From: Selaginella moellendorffii
Taxonomy: Eukaryota; Streptophyta; Lycopodiopsida; Selaginellales; Selaginellaceae
Length of the DNA: 64,000 nucleotides
Direction: 5' to 3'
NCBI RefSeq assembly: GCF_000143415.4
Contig: NW_003314366.1
Span: 259,348-323,347 of the forward strand
The notes beneath the pieces are model-generated. The model was given only the letters and a program-made list of their open reading frames with translations. It was not told where the DNA came from and ran no database searches. A program made the translations under genes and the position numbers. This document shows, one piece after another, positions 1 through 9,914 of this stretch (the first letter of the stretch is position 1; each line of letters begins with the position of its first letter).

Positions 1-2395
1 CCGAGGCTCTCAATCCATAGTCCACCACCATCGCCATGAAACGACCCCATGCCTGTTCCACCATCCCGGCTTTGCTACACGATGCCAGAAGCGTCGTGAA
101 TGTGAGTCCGTCTGGCTCCACACCTTGGAGCTCCATGAGATAAGCGCTGTGGAGAGCCTGATCGACGTCTCCTCTCGTGGCGTGGAGGGCAATGATGGAG
201 TTCCAAGCTAGAGTATCCTCTTGGCAGTCTGTGTGGCGATTAAAAAGCTCCATTGCTTCTTCCGTGTGCCCATTCCTGGTGTATCCCACGACTACGGCCC
301 ACAAACTGGGAGCTTTGTTTGGGATCGCGTCAAAGATGTTCCTGGATTCTTGGAGCAGGCCTTTTTCCATCAGTGCCAAGATCACGTAATTGCAAAGAGC
401 AGTGCTCCACTCAGGAATTCCCATGAACAAGCTCCTGGCCTGCTCGATCTTCTCGTTCCAGAAATAGGTGTGGATCATGGACGCAAACGAGGAGATTTCC
501 CACTGTGGAACACGATCAAAAACGGCTTTTGTAGCTTCCATCGAGCTGCTGCTCGAGCTCGAGGACATCAAAACGTTCCACGAGGCAGAGTCTCGTCTAG
601 GCATTCCATCAAAATGAGCTTTCGCTTCTTCCTGGAGGCACGAAGAAGCAAGACTTTCAAGCATGGCATTGCTCGCTTGCGTGTCCAAGCTCGGCATCCT
701 CTCAAACACACTCTTGGCTTTCTCACAATTGCCACCCTCGCCATAAGCCGAGAGCATCGCGGTCCAAGTTCTCACACTTCTTTGCGGGATTCTTTGAAAC
801 GTTTTCTCGGCTTCCACGAGAGAACCATGGCCAGCGTACGCTAGAAACATTGAGCTCCACAAATCGGCACCACGCTGGACCATAGTTTCAAAACGAGCTT
901 TCGCTCTCTCGATCCCGTCAACAACAGCAGCGTAGGCCGAGATCATGGCACCGCACGACATCAAATCCCACTGCGGCATCAAGCTAAAGAATATCTCGGC
1001 AACTGCTGCTGTCCCAGCGTCCCTAATCATCGTGGACCACGAATACCCATTGCGACAAGGCATTCCATCGAAAAAATCTCTAGCTGCCCCAAATTCTCCA
1101 GCTTGAGCAAGTCCAGCGAGCATAGCGTTTGACGAGAAAGCATCGTGCTGGGGCATACGATCAAACGCTTCTTTTGCCTCGAGCATATGCCCATTCTCGG
1201 CATAGCCTTTGAGCATCACAACCCACGAAACCAGGTCCTTCTCTGGCATTCTCTCTAGGATCTCTAGCATATCACTCACACTGCCAGCCATGTAAAATGC
1301 TTGTAATAGTGCTGTGAAAGACACTCCACTCCACAGTGGCATCTTTTCAAAAGTCACCCGAGCAAGCTGAGTTTCGGTATTTGCAGAAAGAAAAACGTTC
1401 CAGCACTTGAGATCTCTTTCTGGCATAGTATCAAAAATTTTCTTAGCTTGTTCGAGGCTGCCAATGCTACCATACATTTTGATCATATGGCTGCATGACA
1501 CGATGTGGTGCTCCGGCATTGCCTGGAACAAATTCGTGGCTTTAAAGACATGCCCGCCTTCCGCGAAAAAAACCATGAGGCCCGTACACGTCACAATGCT
1601 CCACGCAGGCATCTTGTCGAATGCCGCCCTTGCTTCGTCGAGCATACCGTGCAGTCCGTACGCCCTCACCATGGCCGTCCATGCCATGACATCGCGCTCC
1701 TGAAGGCCGTCAAAGATGGCCTTGGCGTCCTCCACACTGCCAACGTACCCGTCATGCCCGTACGCCGCGAGTACCGCAGTGCCCGACGTCGCATTGTGCT
1801 CCGGCATCCTTTCATACGCGTTTATTGCGGCTTCAAAACTGGCCGCCTGGATGAGCGCGGCGATGGCGGTGTTCCATGACACGACCGTCCGATGCGGCAT
1901 GTCGTGAAACAAATCTAAGACGACCAGAAGATGCCCGTGCAGGGCAAATGCAGACATCATAGCATTCCAGGCAATGGCGTCCGAATCTCGAATCGCGACT
2001 GGCATATTCCTAAATGTTTGCTCTGCCGAGTGGAGCAAACCATTTTCTATGTATAGCTGCAGCAAAATCTTCCAGGAATACTTGTTGGGATAAGGAATCC
2101 CGTTAAATACTGCAAATGCCTCTTGTAGGCACCCACATTTTCCATACATTTCTATGAGCAGATTAGCCACGAACTTGTTATGCGCTCCTCCCGATTGCAA
2201 GATACACTCGTGGATCTTTCTTCCCTTGCCTATATCCCTGGAATTTCCACATTCTCTAATGATGCTCACCACTTCTTCCAGCCTCGAGATGCCGTGAAAA
2301 TCAGTCTCGGAGCTGCTACAGCGCTGTGAAATATAGCGGCTGATGGTCAGGAGTATCTTTTGCCTCCTTCTCGCTGCGCTTCCACAGAGCATCAT
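1..2395 (-). CDS. Pentatricopeptide repeat (PPR) protein, 3' end cut by window
   Basis: An uninterrupted minus-strand frame of 798 codons opens at the tandem ATG ATG at 2395 and runs off the left edge without a stop, so the C-terminus is missing. I translated the whole stretch and saw no stop. It consists of about 20 PPR-like helical repeats with the typical spacing, for example repeats reading DTMPERDLKCWNVFL or ERMPEKDLVSWVVMLKGYA. The last visible part (GVEPDGLTFTTLLASCSKAG, then MAMVVDYGL) is the usual lead into the E region of plant organelle PPR proteins. Such proteins bind single-stranded RNA in mitochondria or plastids for editing, splicing or stability. The RNA target cannot be told, and I see no convincing transit peptide. 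No intron is needed, as is common in this family. The start lies only 33 nt after the F-box stop codon in the same frame (see finding). Confidence 0.9.
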   Translation of the reverse strand, partial: MMLCGSAARRRQKILLTISRYISQRCSSSETDFHGISRLEEVVSIIRECGNSRDIGKGRKIHECILQSGGAHNKFVANLLIEMYGKCGCLQEAFAVFNGIPYPNKYSWKILLQLYIENGLLHSAEQTFRNMPVAIRDSDAIAWNAMMSAFALHGHLLVVLDLFHDMPHRTVVSWNTAIAALIQAASFEAAINAYERMPEHNATSGTAVLAAYGHDGYVGSVEDAKAIFDGLQERDVMAWTAMVRAYGLHGMLDEARAAFDKMPAWSIVTCTGLMVFFAEGGHVFKATNLFQAMPEHHIVSCSHMIKMYGSIGSLEQAKKIFDTMPERDLKCWNVFLSANTETQLARVTFEKMPLWSGVSFTALLQAFYMAGSVSDMLEILERMPEKDLVSWVVMLKGYAENGHMLEAKEAFDRMPQHDAFSSNAMLAGLAQAGEFGAARDFFDGMPCRNGYSWSTMIRDAGTAAVAEIFFSLMPQWDLMSCGAMISAYAAVVDGIERAKARFETMVQRGADLWSSMFLAYAGHGSLVEAEKTFQRIPQRSVRTWTAMLSAYGEGGNCEKAKSVFERMPSLDTQASNAMLESLASSCLQEEAKAHFDGMPRRDSASWNVLMSSSSSSSSMEATKAVFDRVPQWEISSFASMIHTYFWNEKIEQARSLFMGIPEWSTALCNYVILALMEKGLLQESRNIFDAIPNKAPSLWAVVVGYTRNGHTEEAMELFNRHTDCQEDTLAWNSIIALHATRGDVDQALHSAYLMELQGVEPDGLTFTTLLASCSKAGMVEQAWGRFMAMVVDYGLRAS

Positions 2396-2428
2396 CAGGC
2401 ACGCATTGGCAGAGAAGTGATAAAATGA

Positions 2429-3712
2429 CTAGATTAAATATTGAAAACATTTTGAAGCTTTAGTTTCTGGGCAAAATGGCAAAATGGTAACCGGAATGTT
2501 GGCCACACAAGCTGCTAGCTGTTGGAGCTCACTAAGGTCGTCCTCTCTCCCAAACAAGACGATACTTTGCAAAGCTGGGCAGCATTGCACAAACTTATCA
2601 AGCAAGACACGAAATTGTAAAGGTCCGCCCCGGGACGCGTCTAAACAAACCCTCCTTAGCCTCGGAAGTTCTTGAATCGTACTTGGAAAACCCCTGCCAC
2701 ATTCACAATATGTTTCAAAACAGTCAAGGAGGCTCAACTCCTGGCACTCTTTAAACTGTTCCAACACGAACACCTTCCATGCCACGTCATGAGGACAAGA
2801 TCGGTCAAAGAGTGAGCTGCAGTTCAACGTCACAGTTTTGAAATGAATCTTCTCTACAGAGGCAATCGTTGTCTCGAACGCACCCAATCTCAACTTCAGA
2901 GTCTCCAACGCGTTACATACAATCTCAAGCTCCCCGGGCACTGCCATCTTCTCCACAAGCTTCCCACAATTGCCAAGCGAGAGGCTCTTCAGACGTGGAG
3001 CTCTCATCTTGAGCTTCTCGCAGTCACCGATCCATGCAGTCTCTAGATTGGGAAGATCCAACTCGACAGTGCTGTTACGGTATTTTGTTTCAAGGTTTAA
3101 CACTCTCAAGCTTGACGATGATAGGGAGCCGGGGAAGTAATACACGAATGCCGAGAGCTCTTCCAGCACCGGACACGAAGGCAGAAGCTCTGTTGCGAGG
3201 TCTAGACCAGTCACCCTGTTTAAGCTGCAATGCGTGAGAGCCGGAAACGTAAGGCGTAACGGAGCCTTAAGCTTCAACTCCTCGCCCCTGGCCTTAATGT
3301 GAAGCCTGTAAAAGCTGACAAACTTCAGCTTGGGACACACCTTGGAGACCAGCTCTAGATCAAAGTCAAAACTGTTCAGGTACTCCACACCTTCAATGGT
3401 GAGCTTCTCTAGAGTGGTGGCAATGCTTGTGATCCATGAGTAGTTCTCGTGTAAGAAGTAATGGTATTCGTGAATGAGGAGCTGTCGGATGGATTGCTGC
3501 GCCAGCTTGAAAACCCTACCCTCCGGTGGTGGCTTATCCTCATACAAGTCATGAAGATCGATTATTACGAGACCAAGCTCTTTGCCAATTCTGTGCCACC
3601 TCTTGCTTACCAAAAGGTACATGACGTTGTACTTTATGAAAGTTACCTTGTCGAGGATGAGCGCTAGAACAGCGTCTGGCAGGCTGTCAATGGTGGTGCA
3701 AGCGCTTGCCAT
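2429..3712 (-). CDS. F-box / leucine-rich repeat protein
   Basis: This is an intact 427-residue ORF beginning with ATG at 3712. Residues about 8-48 (SLPDAVLALILDKV through LVSKRWHRIG) match the F-box consensus, which docks substrate receptors onto SKP1 in SCF ubiquitin ligases. The rest contains irregular leucine-rich repeats of about 24-26 residues (LKFVSFYRLHI, LEELSAFVYYF, LRVLNLETKY, LETAWIGDCEKL, LKSLSLGNCGKL), as in plant F-box/LRR and FBD-type proteins. The substrate is unknown. The next gene on the same strand is a PPR ORF in the identical frame, separated by one TAG (2429-2431) and eleven sense codons. The F-box assignment is firm. The gene boundary toward the PPR is less certain, because a fused or bicistronic transcript is possible. 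Confidence 0.85.
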   Translation of the reverse strand: MASACTTIDSLPDAVLALILDKVTFIKYNVMYLLVSKRWHRIGKELGLVIIDLHDLYEDKPPPEGRVFKLAQQSIRQLLIHEYHYFLHENYSWITSIATTLEKLTIEGVEYLNSFDFDLELVSKVCPKLKFVSFYRLHIKARGEELKLKAPLRLTFPALTHCSLNRVTGLDLATELLPSCPVLEELSAFVYYFPGSLSSSSLRVLNLETKYRNSTVELDLPNLETAWIGDCEKLKMRAPRLKSLSLGNCGKLVEKMAVPGELEIVCNALETLKLRLGAFETTIASVEKIHFKTVTLNCSSLFDRSCPHDVAWKVFVLEQFKECQELSLLDCFETYCECGRGFPSTIQELPRLRRVCLDASRGGPLQFRVLLDKFVQCCPALQSIVLFGREDDLSELQQLAACVANIPVTILPFCPETKASKCFQYLI

Positions 3713-4250
3713 AAGGATTAGAACACTTTAGAATTTAGGGTTCTTGCTCGAGGCGCCCTAACCTTAAATCGCAGCTCGATCTCTTCTAAGAGGGCGATCG
3801 AAATGCATTAGATCGTTTTCATTCCCGCGAGAGTAGCCAAAAATCTCAGCAAGAAGCTCCAAGGTTCTTGCTCTATGATCCATGCAACATAAAGGCAGAG
3901 CGAGCGCCAGAAGCGGAGGTGAATTCTCCCTGATACCAATCAAGATCTAAGCTACAACCAAGAACTACGTCTTGGACGCTCACGTCTTCCTTCACGCGCC
4001 CCGGCACAGTCACGCTTTTCAAAGGCAAGGCTCTTCACTTCCAGAGACCAACGTTGTCGAGGCCGAAGGTTCTTCTCATGGCTTGCAAGGCCTGGCACAT
4101 TTTTTTCCGCTTGATCGAGGGGTGTTGATCACTGACTACGAGTGCAAGCACGAGTTTCTCTACGATTGGATCATCAAAGGCTCTTTTCGAGTCTCAATTG
4201 GAGCTCTAGCAGTGCCGAACAACGTTTCTTCTGCCTCATCGATCATAGGA

Positions 4251-4669
4251 AATGGCCGTGGCCTCCAAGGTTGGCATCTATCAGTGCCTTCCATCTCCAG
4301 CAAGGCCAAAGTATCAAGCCTGGAGCGTTCGTCCGCGATTGTGAAGCCGCTGTCGGATGATTTCCCACAGATGGAATGGATAAGCTAGATTTGTGTGATG
4401 CGTCAAGCCTCGAATGGGAGCAAAGCTGGGAGGCCTTGTTCGATTCGGCAGCTGGAGAAGAAGTTGCGAAGACGAGAGAAAAGTTTGCCAGCAGCAACCA
4501 GCTACAGGAGGTTGTGTTTTGGAGGCTTCTCTTTTCCAGGAGCGTTGGGAGATATGGGACGGCCCATCGCCACAGCAAGTTTGCAGCGTCAAGTCTGGAA
4601 ATCCATGGCCAAAATCATCACCACCAAGCTCTTCAGATTTTATTATTAGCGACAACCGTGGACAATTAG
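4251..4669 (+). pseudogene. Frame-broken ORF with plastid-protein look, unrecognised
   Basis: I do not recognise the family. An ATG at 4251 opens a Ser/Pro/Lys-rich stretch like a transit peptide that stops after about 31 codons. An overlapping frame then reads LERSSAIVKPLSDDFPQMEW and ends in a stop at about 4388. The third frame continues from 4382 with KLDLCDASSLEWEQSWEALF and a hydrophilic helical region up to a stop at 4667. Restoring a single base near 4381 would join the second and third parts. This looks like one coding region broken by small deletions, or by sequence errors, because the next gene to the right shows the same kind of damage. The bounds are approximate. The alternative is unrelated chance ORFs. 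Confidence 0.3.
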
Positions 4670-4782
4670 CAGGTGGGACATCTTGTTTGAAGTTCTTTTG
4701 TCGCCTCACGCATTCCTTGGCTGTTGGGAGTCCCAGAATGTTGGAGCATCTTGCGGATGAATCTCGCGTCTCAAATCTCTTC

Positions 4783-6334
4783 ATGGCTCTTTTCGCGACG
4801 TTACTACGGAAGGAGATGTTGGTCTGGTGGACATTACTGGGAGTTGCTGCCGGAGTTGGAGTTGGAGCTTCCCTCTACAATTCAAACTGCTCCAGTCTAA
4901 CAATCGATCTCATAGGTATGCTTCCAAATTTCTATGATCAGAAACTAAAGGAATGCGTTGCAGGCTATCCCGGAGAGCTGTATCTTCGAGCATTGCAGCA
5001 GCTCGTCTTACCCTTGGTAGTATCTTCACTTATGAGTGGAGTCTTTAGTTTGAGGCAGGCAGGGGGAGGGTAAGTTTCTGCTCTTCTTTTTTTCGCTCGG
5101 AAAAATGAGGTTTTTAGATCTGTGCAGGCTAGGTGGTCTCTTCTTTACTATATTTTGTCCATGCTACTGGCCGTGCTACTTGGATTGTTGCTTTTGCAAC
5201 TGTTTTTGCCTTCTGCTGCAACACTGTTGGTACGCTTTTGCATTTCTGCCTTGAGACTTCATACCTGTTGTGCTTTCTTTCTAGGCGAGCGCACGTATCC
5301 ACTAGTGACGCTTGTCGAGCTTTGCAACAGCGTTGTCATAAAAATTGTAAGCCAGAACTTTCTCAAGCTCTAATCCGCTCACACACTTTTCTTGTCAGAT
5401 CTTAGGTGTTATAGCGTTTAGTCCCTTTGGAGTTGCCTCGTTAGCATGCAAGACACTCTTGAAAGCCTGCAATGTGTTCCATCTGTTGAAGGCCCTTGGA
5501 GTGGACGTGGGGACTGTAATAGGAGGATTTTTATTACACTCGCTGGTGGTTCTTCCTCTCACAGTGGTGCTACTGTCACAGAAAAATCCTTTCAAGCTCC
5601 TCAAGTAAGCATACAAGCTTTTCGTTTCCTTCTCACCTACAACTATGTTTGACAGGGATTTTGCTCCAGCTCTGCAACAATGCCTTTGCTGACAATGAAT
5701 GTGCTGAGGCTTCCGGATGTGATCCCAGTCTCGTGAGTTTTGTGATACCTTTGGGAACGAACATCAATCGCGACGGGTCAGCTCTATATGAAGCAGTATC
5801 AGTGTTTTTTATTTGTCAGGTGTGCTTTGAGTCGCTATTTTTCATTGGCAATCTTTTGTGCTCTCATACAGGCTCATGGTCTGGAGCTAAATCTCAACAA
5901 GCTCTTTGTTTTAGCGATAGCTTCGACCTTAGCAGCTATCGGGTGTGCCTCCGTTCCACAAGCTGGAGTGATCACTGTGATCACTGCATTGCGGGCGAGT
6001 GTTCCTTCTAAAGGAAAAAAATTGTGTCTTTACATTATTCTTTTATGTTTCCAGGCGGTTGGTTTCTCAAGATATGTTGGTGATGTCTCAGTACTCCTCG
6101 CCGTAGACTGGCTCCTGGGATCCATTCGAACTTCCGTGAACATCTGGGAGATGGCTGTGCTTGCTTGATCGTTAACAAACGTTGCCAACTTCTTCAAGAG
6201 GCGATTCTTCCGGCTTCAGTACGTAGTCTCTGTTTTCTGTTTACCATCTGCGGTATCTAATCTTGTCGGTTGACGCAGGACGATGCCGAGATCACAGAGC
6301 CACTTCTTCCGAAAGATTCAACTGATTCGTGCTG
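4783..6334 (+). pseudogene. Sodium:dicarboxylate symporter-like (EAAT/DAACS) gene, frame-broken
   Basis: Exons that together resemble the SDF/EAAT glutamate-aspartate transporter family lie at 4783-4915, 4964-5069, 5133-5229, 5290-5346, 5399-5604, 5656-5819, 5872-5994 and 6055-6165, with a possible last exon up to the stop at 6334. Visible family landmarks are YPGELYLRALQQLVLPLVVSS, the membrane segment after WSLLYYILSM, the serine-rich hairpin remnant CSSSATMPL, VIPLGTNINRDGSALYEA, PQAGVITVITA and LLAVDWLLGSIRTSVNIW. The frame breaks in exon 6: the DFAPAL part and the SSSATMPL part are in different frames, and a second shift lies before ECAEASG. It breaks again near 6149, where one missing G would turn NIWEM into the family NxWGDG and extend the protein to 6334. 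The intron after 5994 appears to use a GC donor (CGG|GCGAGT). It is either a decaying gene or a poorly sequenced one. Plant-type introns argue against bacterial contamination. Confidence 0.65.
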
Positions 6335-6369
6335 AAAAGGAGCCAGCTTCTGTGAAGATCTCGTTGCTA

Positions 6370-7232
6370 TCACAGGCGTTTACGCATGAGGTGCTTCCTG
6401 CGTTGTAGCACGAGCAAGGAGAAGACGCTGCTTGTAGAGACCACCTCGTATCCAGCTCGCTGGTAAATTCCCAGGGGAACTTTGTCGATCAAGCGGCAGT
6501 GAAGGTACATTTCGTTGGAACCCATTGTCACAGCCAGCTCCTCGGCAGCCTTGAGAAGTTGCCCAGCTATGCCTTTCCTGTACACACGAAGAACAAACTT
6601 AGGATGGAGAAAGAAAAATGGAATTTTTTCCACCTTCTATAGTTCTGCTTGACGGCCATGTTGCAAAGAAATGGAGCGTCGGGAGGAGGATTGGGACTCG
6701 AGACACCAGCACTGCTCAAATAAACCTCTACCGTACCAACCACAACCTTGGCGGAACTTTGCTCGTACAAGGCCACGAGAATCACATTCTTGGGGAAGAG
6801 CTTCTGGGTCTCGATCAAATTCTCTTGCACGATCATCCGGAGGAGCGGCCTGTAAGTGAGAGGACCCCAGAGAAGATCGCAGAAGGAATCCGTGAGAACT
6901 TCCACTGTACCTTTCGAGTGCTTGGGCTTGAGCACTTCCACCGAGACTAGAGACCCATCCTTGCAGCTACCGGAATAGGAGAACGCATTGAGCTGCGCAG
7001 CCATGGCATCGTCATCATCCTTGCTAGAATCCAGCGCCTTATCTTCCAATCTCCCATCCGCGACCCTAGATGCCGCACGGCCACACCGGCGATGACGATT
7101 TCCAGCAAATGGCCTTGCGCCATCGCTGTTGAGACACACGAACCCTAGCCCTAGAGAGGAATTGCGGCCATGAGTGGGAGGATCCGTGTGTAGCCACACA
7201 CAAAACACTGGCCATCGCAAGCTAAACGCCAT
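6370..7232 (-). CDS. GNAT-family N-acetyltransferase, probably plastid
   Basis: There are two exons, complement(6634-7232) and complement(6370-6577), with a 56-nt GT-AG intron, giving 268 residues. The start is ATG at 7232. The first roughly 75 residues are basic and serine-rich without conserved sequence and could be a plastid transit peptide. The catalytic GNAT fold follows: LVALYEQSSAKVVVGTVEVY is the central strand pair, PFLCNMAVKQNYRRKGIAG contains the acetyl-CoA binding R/QxxGxG/A loop (RRKGIA, restored exactly by splicing), and MYLHCRLIDKVPLGIYQRAG is the C-terminal acceptor-side helix with the usual YxRxGY. It transfers acetyl from acetyl-CoA to an amine; the substrate is unknown. The gene is convergent with the transporter remnant and divergent from the receptor kinase at 7715. 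Confidence 0.8.
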
Positions 7233-7714
7233 TGGCTATGGCGCATCTGGATAGAGAACTCTAGAAGCTCATTTTTAAACTAGTTTCCCGCCTTTACAAT
7301 TTAAAATTATTTTTTCCCGCTCGAGGGTGTTTAGTATAAACCTTGTTTTAACAAAGGGTTTGACGGGAATCAAATGTGGCCCATCTCGCGGAGGAGGAGC
7401 TAGTCTCATGCGCCATGCCGGCCTGATTCGATTCGAGGTAGGGTTTTGCTGCCCCAGCGCTGGAGCGCATCACACTCCCCGATCTTGCCCCAAGGTTGTG
7501 GATACAGTGATCGATCCTTCGCATTCCTGTTGCTTTTCTTCTTTTTTTCTGGTTTCCCATCAGTGATTGTTCGCTGCTTGCTTTGGCTCGAGAGATTCTT
7601 CTTTGACTTTCCCTGTTTGGGACTGAATTGTTGCTTCTGTAGTTGCGGCAACAGTTCATCATCGCAATCCCTGATCGATCTCATGATCGGATTCATTGGC
7701 GGAGGACATAAGAG
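7233..7714. promoter_or_regulatory. Divergent intergenic region between GNAT and receptor kinase
   Basis: This stretch of about 480 bases separates two divergently transcribed genes and must hold the promoters of both. I see an AT-rich patch (about 7275-7320) followed by pyrimidine-rich sequence (about 7525-7620) of the kind common in plant 5' UTRs. No specific element can be assigned with confidence, and the small ORFs here have no coding character. Confidence 0.4.
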
Positions 7715-9774
7715 ATGCTTCCTCATAAACAATGGAAATTCTTTGCGGCTTTGGTGATTTCTGGCCTTGTGCTACTACAAGCAGGACCGGTGGTCAGCTC
7801 GGATCAAGGTAGGAGTAAATCGGGAATTCGGCAGTACTGTTGTAATTCGACTCCTTGTTGCAGAGGTTACTGCTCTTGCCTCTTGGAAGGAAAGCGTGGC
7901 CACTTCTTCTTCGAATGGGAACAAATTGGCTACAAGAGAAACGAAGGTTTGCTCTAGAATGAACATAACCGGCCAGAGATTCATCGTCCGCGGAGTTTTC
8001 AGACGTGACAAGATTGCCAAACAGCCGCCAGCATTAGACATCTCGATCAACTCAAAACTACTCCGCAACGTCGACACGTCCAAGGATCTTGTCATCCAGG
8101 TTCCTCTTGATCCCGCTAACAGCACTCTACTTCTTTACTGTTTGATGCCAGCTCCAAGCGGCCTCGTGACAACCATGCCGACTCTGGAACTGTTTCTCGC
8201 TCCAAAATTCACTTACAGCCGGTAAGCTTCATGTCTCCGAGTTTTCAGACGTCAAGGGGCCTCAGGTTTTCTTCCAGAAAGCTGCTTGAAAGACCACACC
8301 AAAGTCCTTTATCCATGCTTGGACTTATGAGCACGGTCCTGATATCTTTGACATCGCTGACTATGGTCACGGCACTTTGTATCACTAAGCTGTTTCGAGC
8401 ACTGAGGGGAACCCCGCCAGTGGAGCCTCAGTCTTCTCCGAGAATTTGTAAGTGTTTTTCGTCCCATGTCCCATAAAATGGATTCTCATATCACTTTACA
8501 GATCAAAGGAGCATGGAGCTGAAAGTAAACAAAGAACCAATCGCCATTAAGCAGTACATGCTGAAAGAACTGGAAGAAGCAATCGGGATTAAGATAGCTG
8601 AAGGTGGATTTGGATATGTGTACCGTGGGACGCTGATTAACAGACAGGAGGTGGCGATCAAAGTGCGATCATCAACTTCATCACAAGGCCTACGTGAGTT
8701 CACTGCTGAGGTAAGCTGCGAGTTGGATGAAGTTAAACACGTTTGCTGATTTTGGAGCTTGTGACAGCTTACGCTCTTATCCAAGATTAGACACCCGAAT
8801 CTGGTTCCTTTGCTTGGCTACTGCACGGAAGGCCAACACGAAATGCTCGTCTATCCTTACATGTCAAATGGTACTTTACAAGACCGACTTTATGGCGAGG
8901 CAGCAACAAGAAAGCCGCTCGATTGGCAAACCAGATTATCTATCGCGATAGGAGCTGCTCGAGGTAGAGTATATTTCAGTTTGTTTGGAGACTGATCATC
9001 CGACCATTGCAGGGTTGAACTTTTTGCATACGAGTGGCCCGCGTCCCATCATTCACAGAGATGTAAAATCGAGTAACATTCTCCTCGACGACAGCATGAA
9101 CGCAAGAGTCGCGGACTTCGGTTTCTCGCGATTTGCACCTCAGGAAGACGACAGCCTCGTCTCGGTTGAAGTTCGAGGAACGACTGGTTATCTTGATCCA
9201 GAGTAAGTCACCATCCTCCGTGATAACCTGAGTCGCCATGTATTTTTTGCTTGCAGGTACTACATGACACAGGTGCTCACTACCAAGAGCGACGTCTTTA
9301 GTTTTGGCGTCGTATTGTTGGAGATCGTATGTGGTCGCGAGCCTCTGAACTTACGCCGTCCCCGTTCAGAGGCCAGTTTGGTTGACTGGGTGAGTTTTCG
9401 TTTAACTTGTTGCTAGACAAGGCATTGAATTTCTACTGTGTTTGTTGCAGGCCAGGAAGTCCATAAGCGAAGCTAACATTCAATCGATCATCGATCCGAG
9501 CATCAGCGCTAGCTACACACCGGAGGCAATGTGGAGAGTAGTGGAGGTGGCTTATGCAAGCGTGGAGACCTGCTCAGCACGTAGACCGGACATGGCTGGT
9601 GTCGTGAAGGAGCTCGACGACGCTCTTATAATCGAGAACAACGCGTCCCAGTACATGCTTTCAATGGATAGTATCGGATCATTCCGGAGGTCGTCAAGCA
9701 TCAAAGCTTTTCCGGTGCCGTTTGATCCTTCTCCTGCGTTCTCGGAAACGTTGGACTCCCCGCATCCCCGATAG
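7715..9774 (+). CDS. SYMRK-like receptor kinase with reduced ectodomain
   Basis: Eight exons (7715-7808, 7864-8221, 8278-8447, 8502-8710, 8768-8963, 9013-9202, 9257-9389, 9451-9774) splice cleanly to 557 residues. A signal peptide ([21 protein letters not shown]) is followed by roughly 120 extracellular residues resembling the second half of a malectin-like domain, then a membrane helix, then a complete kinase. The kinase shows [46 protein letters not shown] and [13 protein letters not shown]. The kinase and tail ([10 protein letters not shown], then YMLSMDSIG) closely match what I remember of symbiosis receptor kinase SYMRK/NORK, which acts upstream of nuclear calcium spiking in root endosymbiosis. 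No leucine-rich repeats and no first malectin half are present, and the 55-56 nt introns leave no room for them. The catalytic residues are all in place, so it should be an active kinase. Confidence 0.85.
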
Positions 9775-9914
9775 ACTTAATTACCGGTAACTTTGATTTT
9801 CTAGCTTCAACTTGTGCTAATGCCTGCGGGCGTGCAACATTCTTTACTAGCTTGTATACATTGATCACGACGAGGTGGAAGACAAGAAAAGTAAAAAGAC
9901 GAGCAAAGCAGCAG

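Noticed and set aside
4783-6334. Bacterial contamination as the source of the transporter-like gene
   Set aside because: The gene is interrupted by several short GT-AG introns typical of the neighbouring plant genes and is embedded between plant genes.
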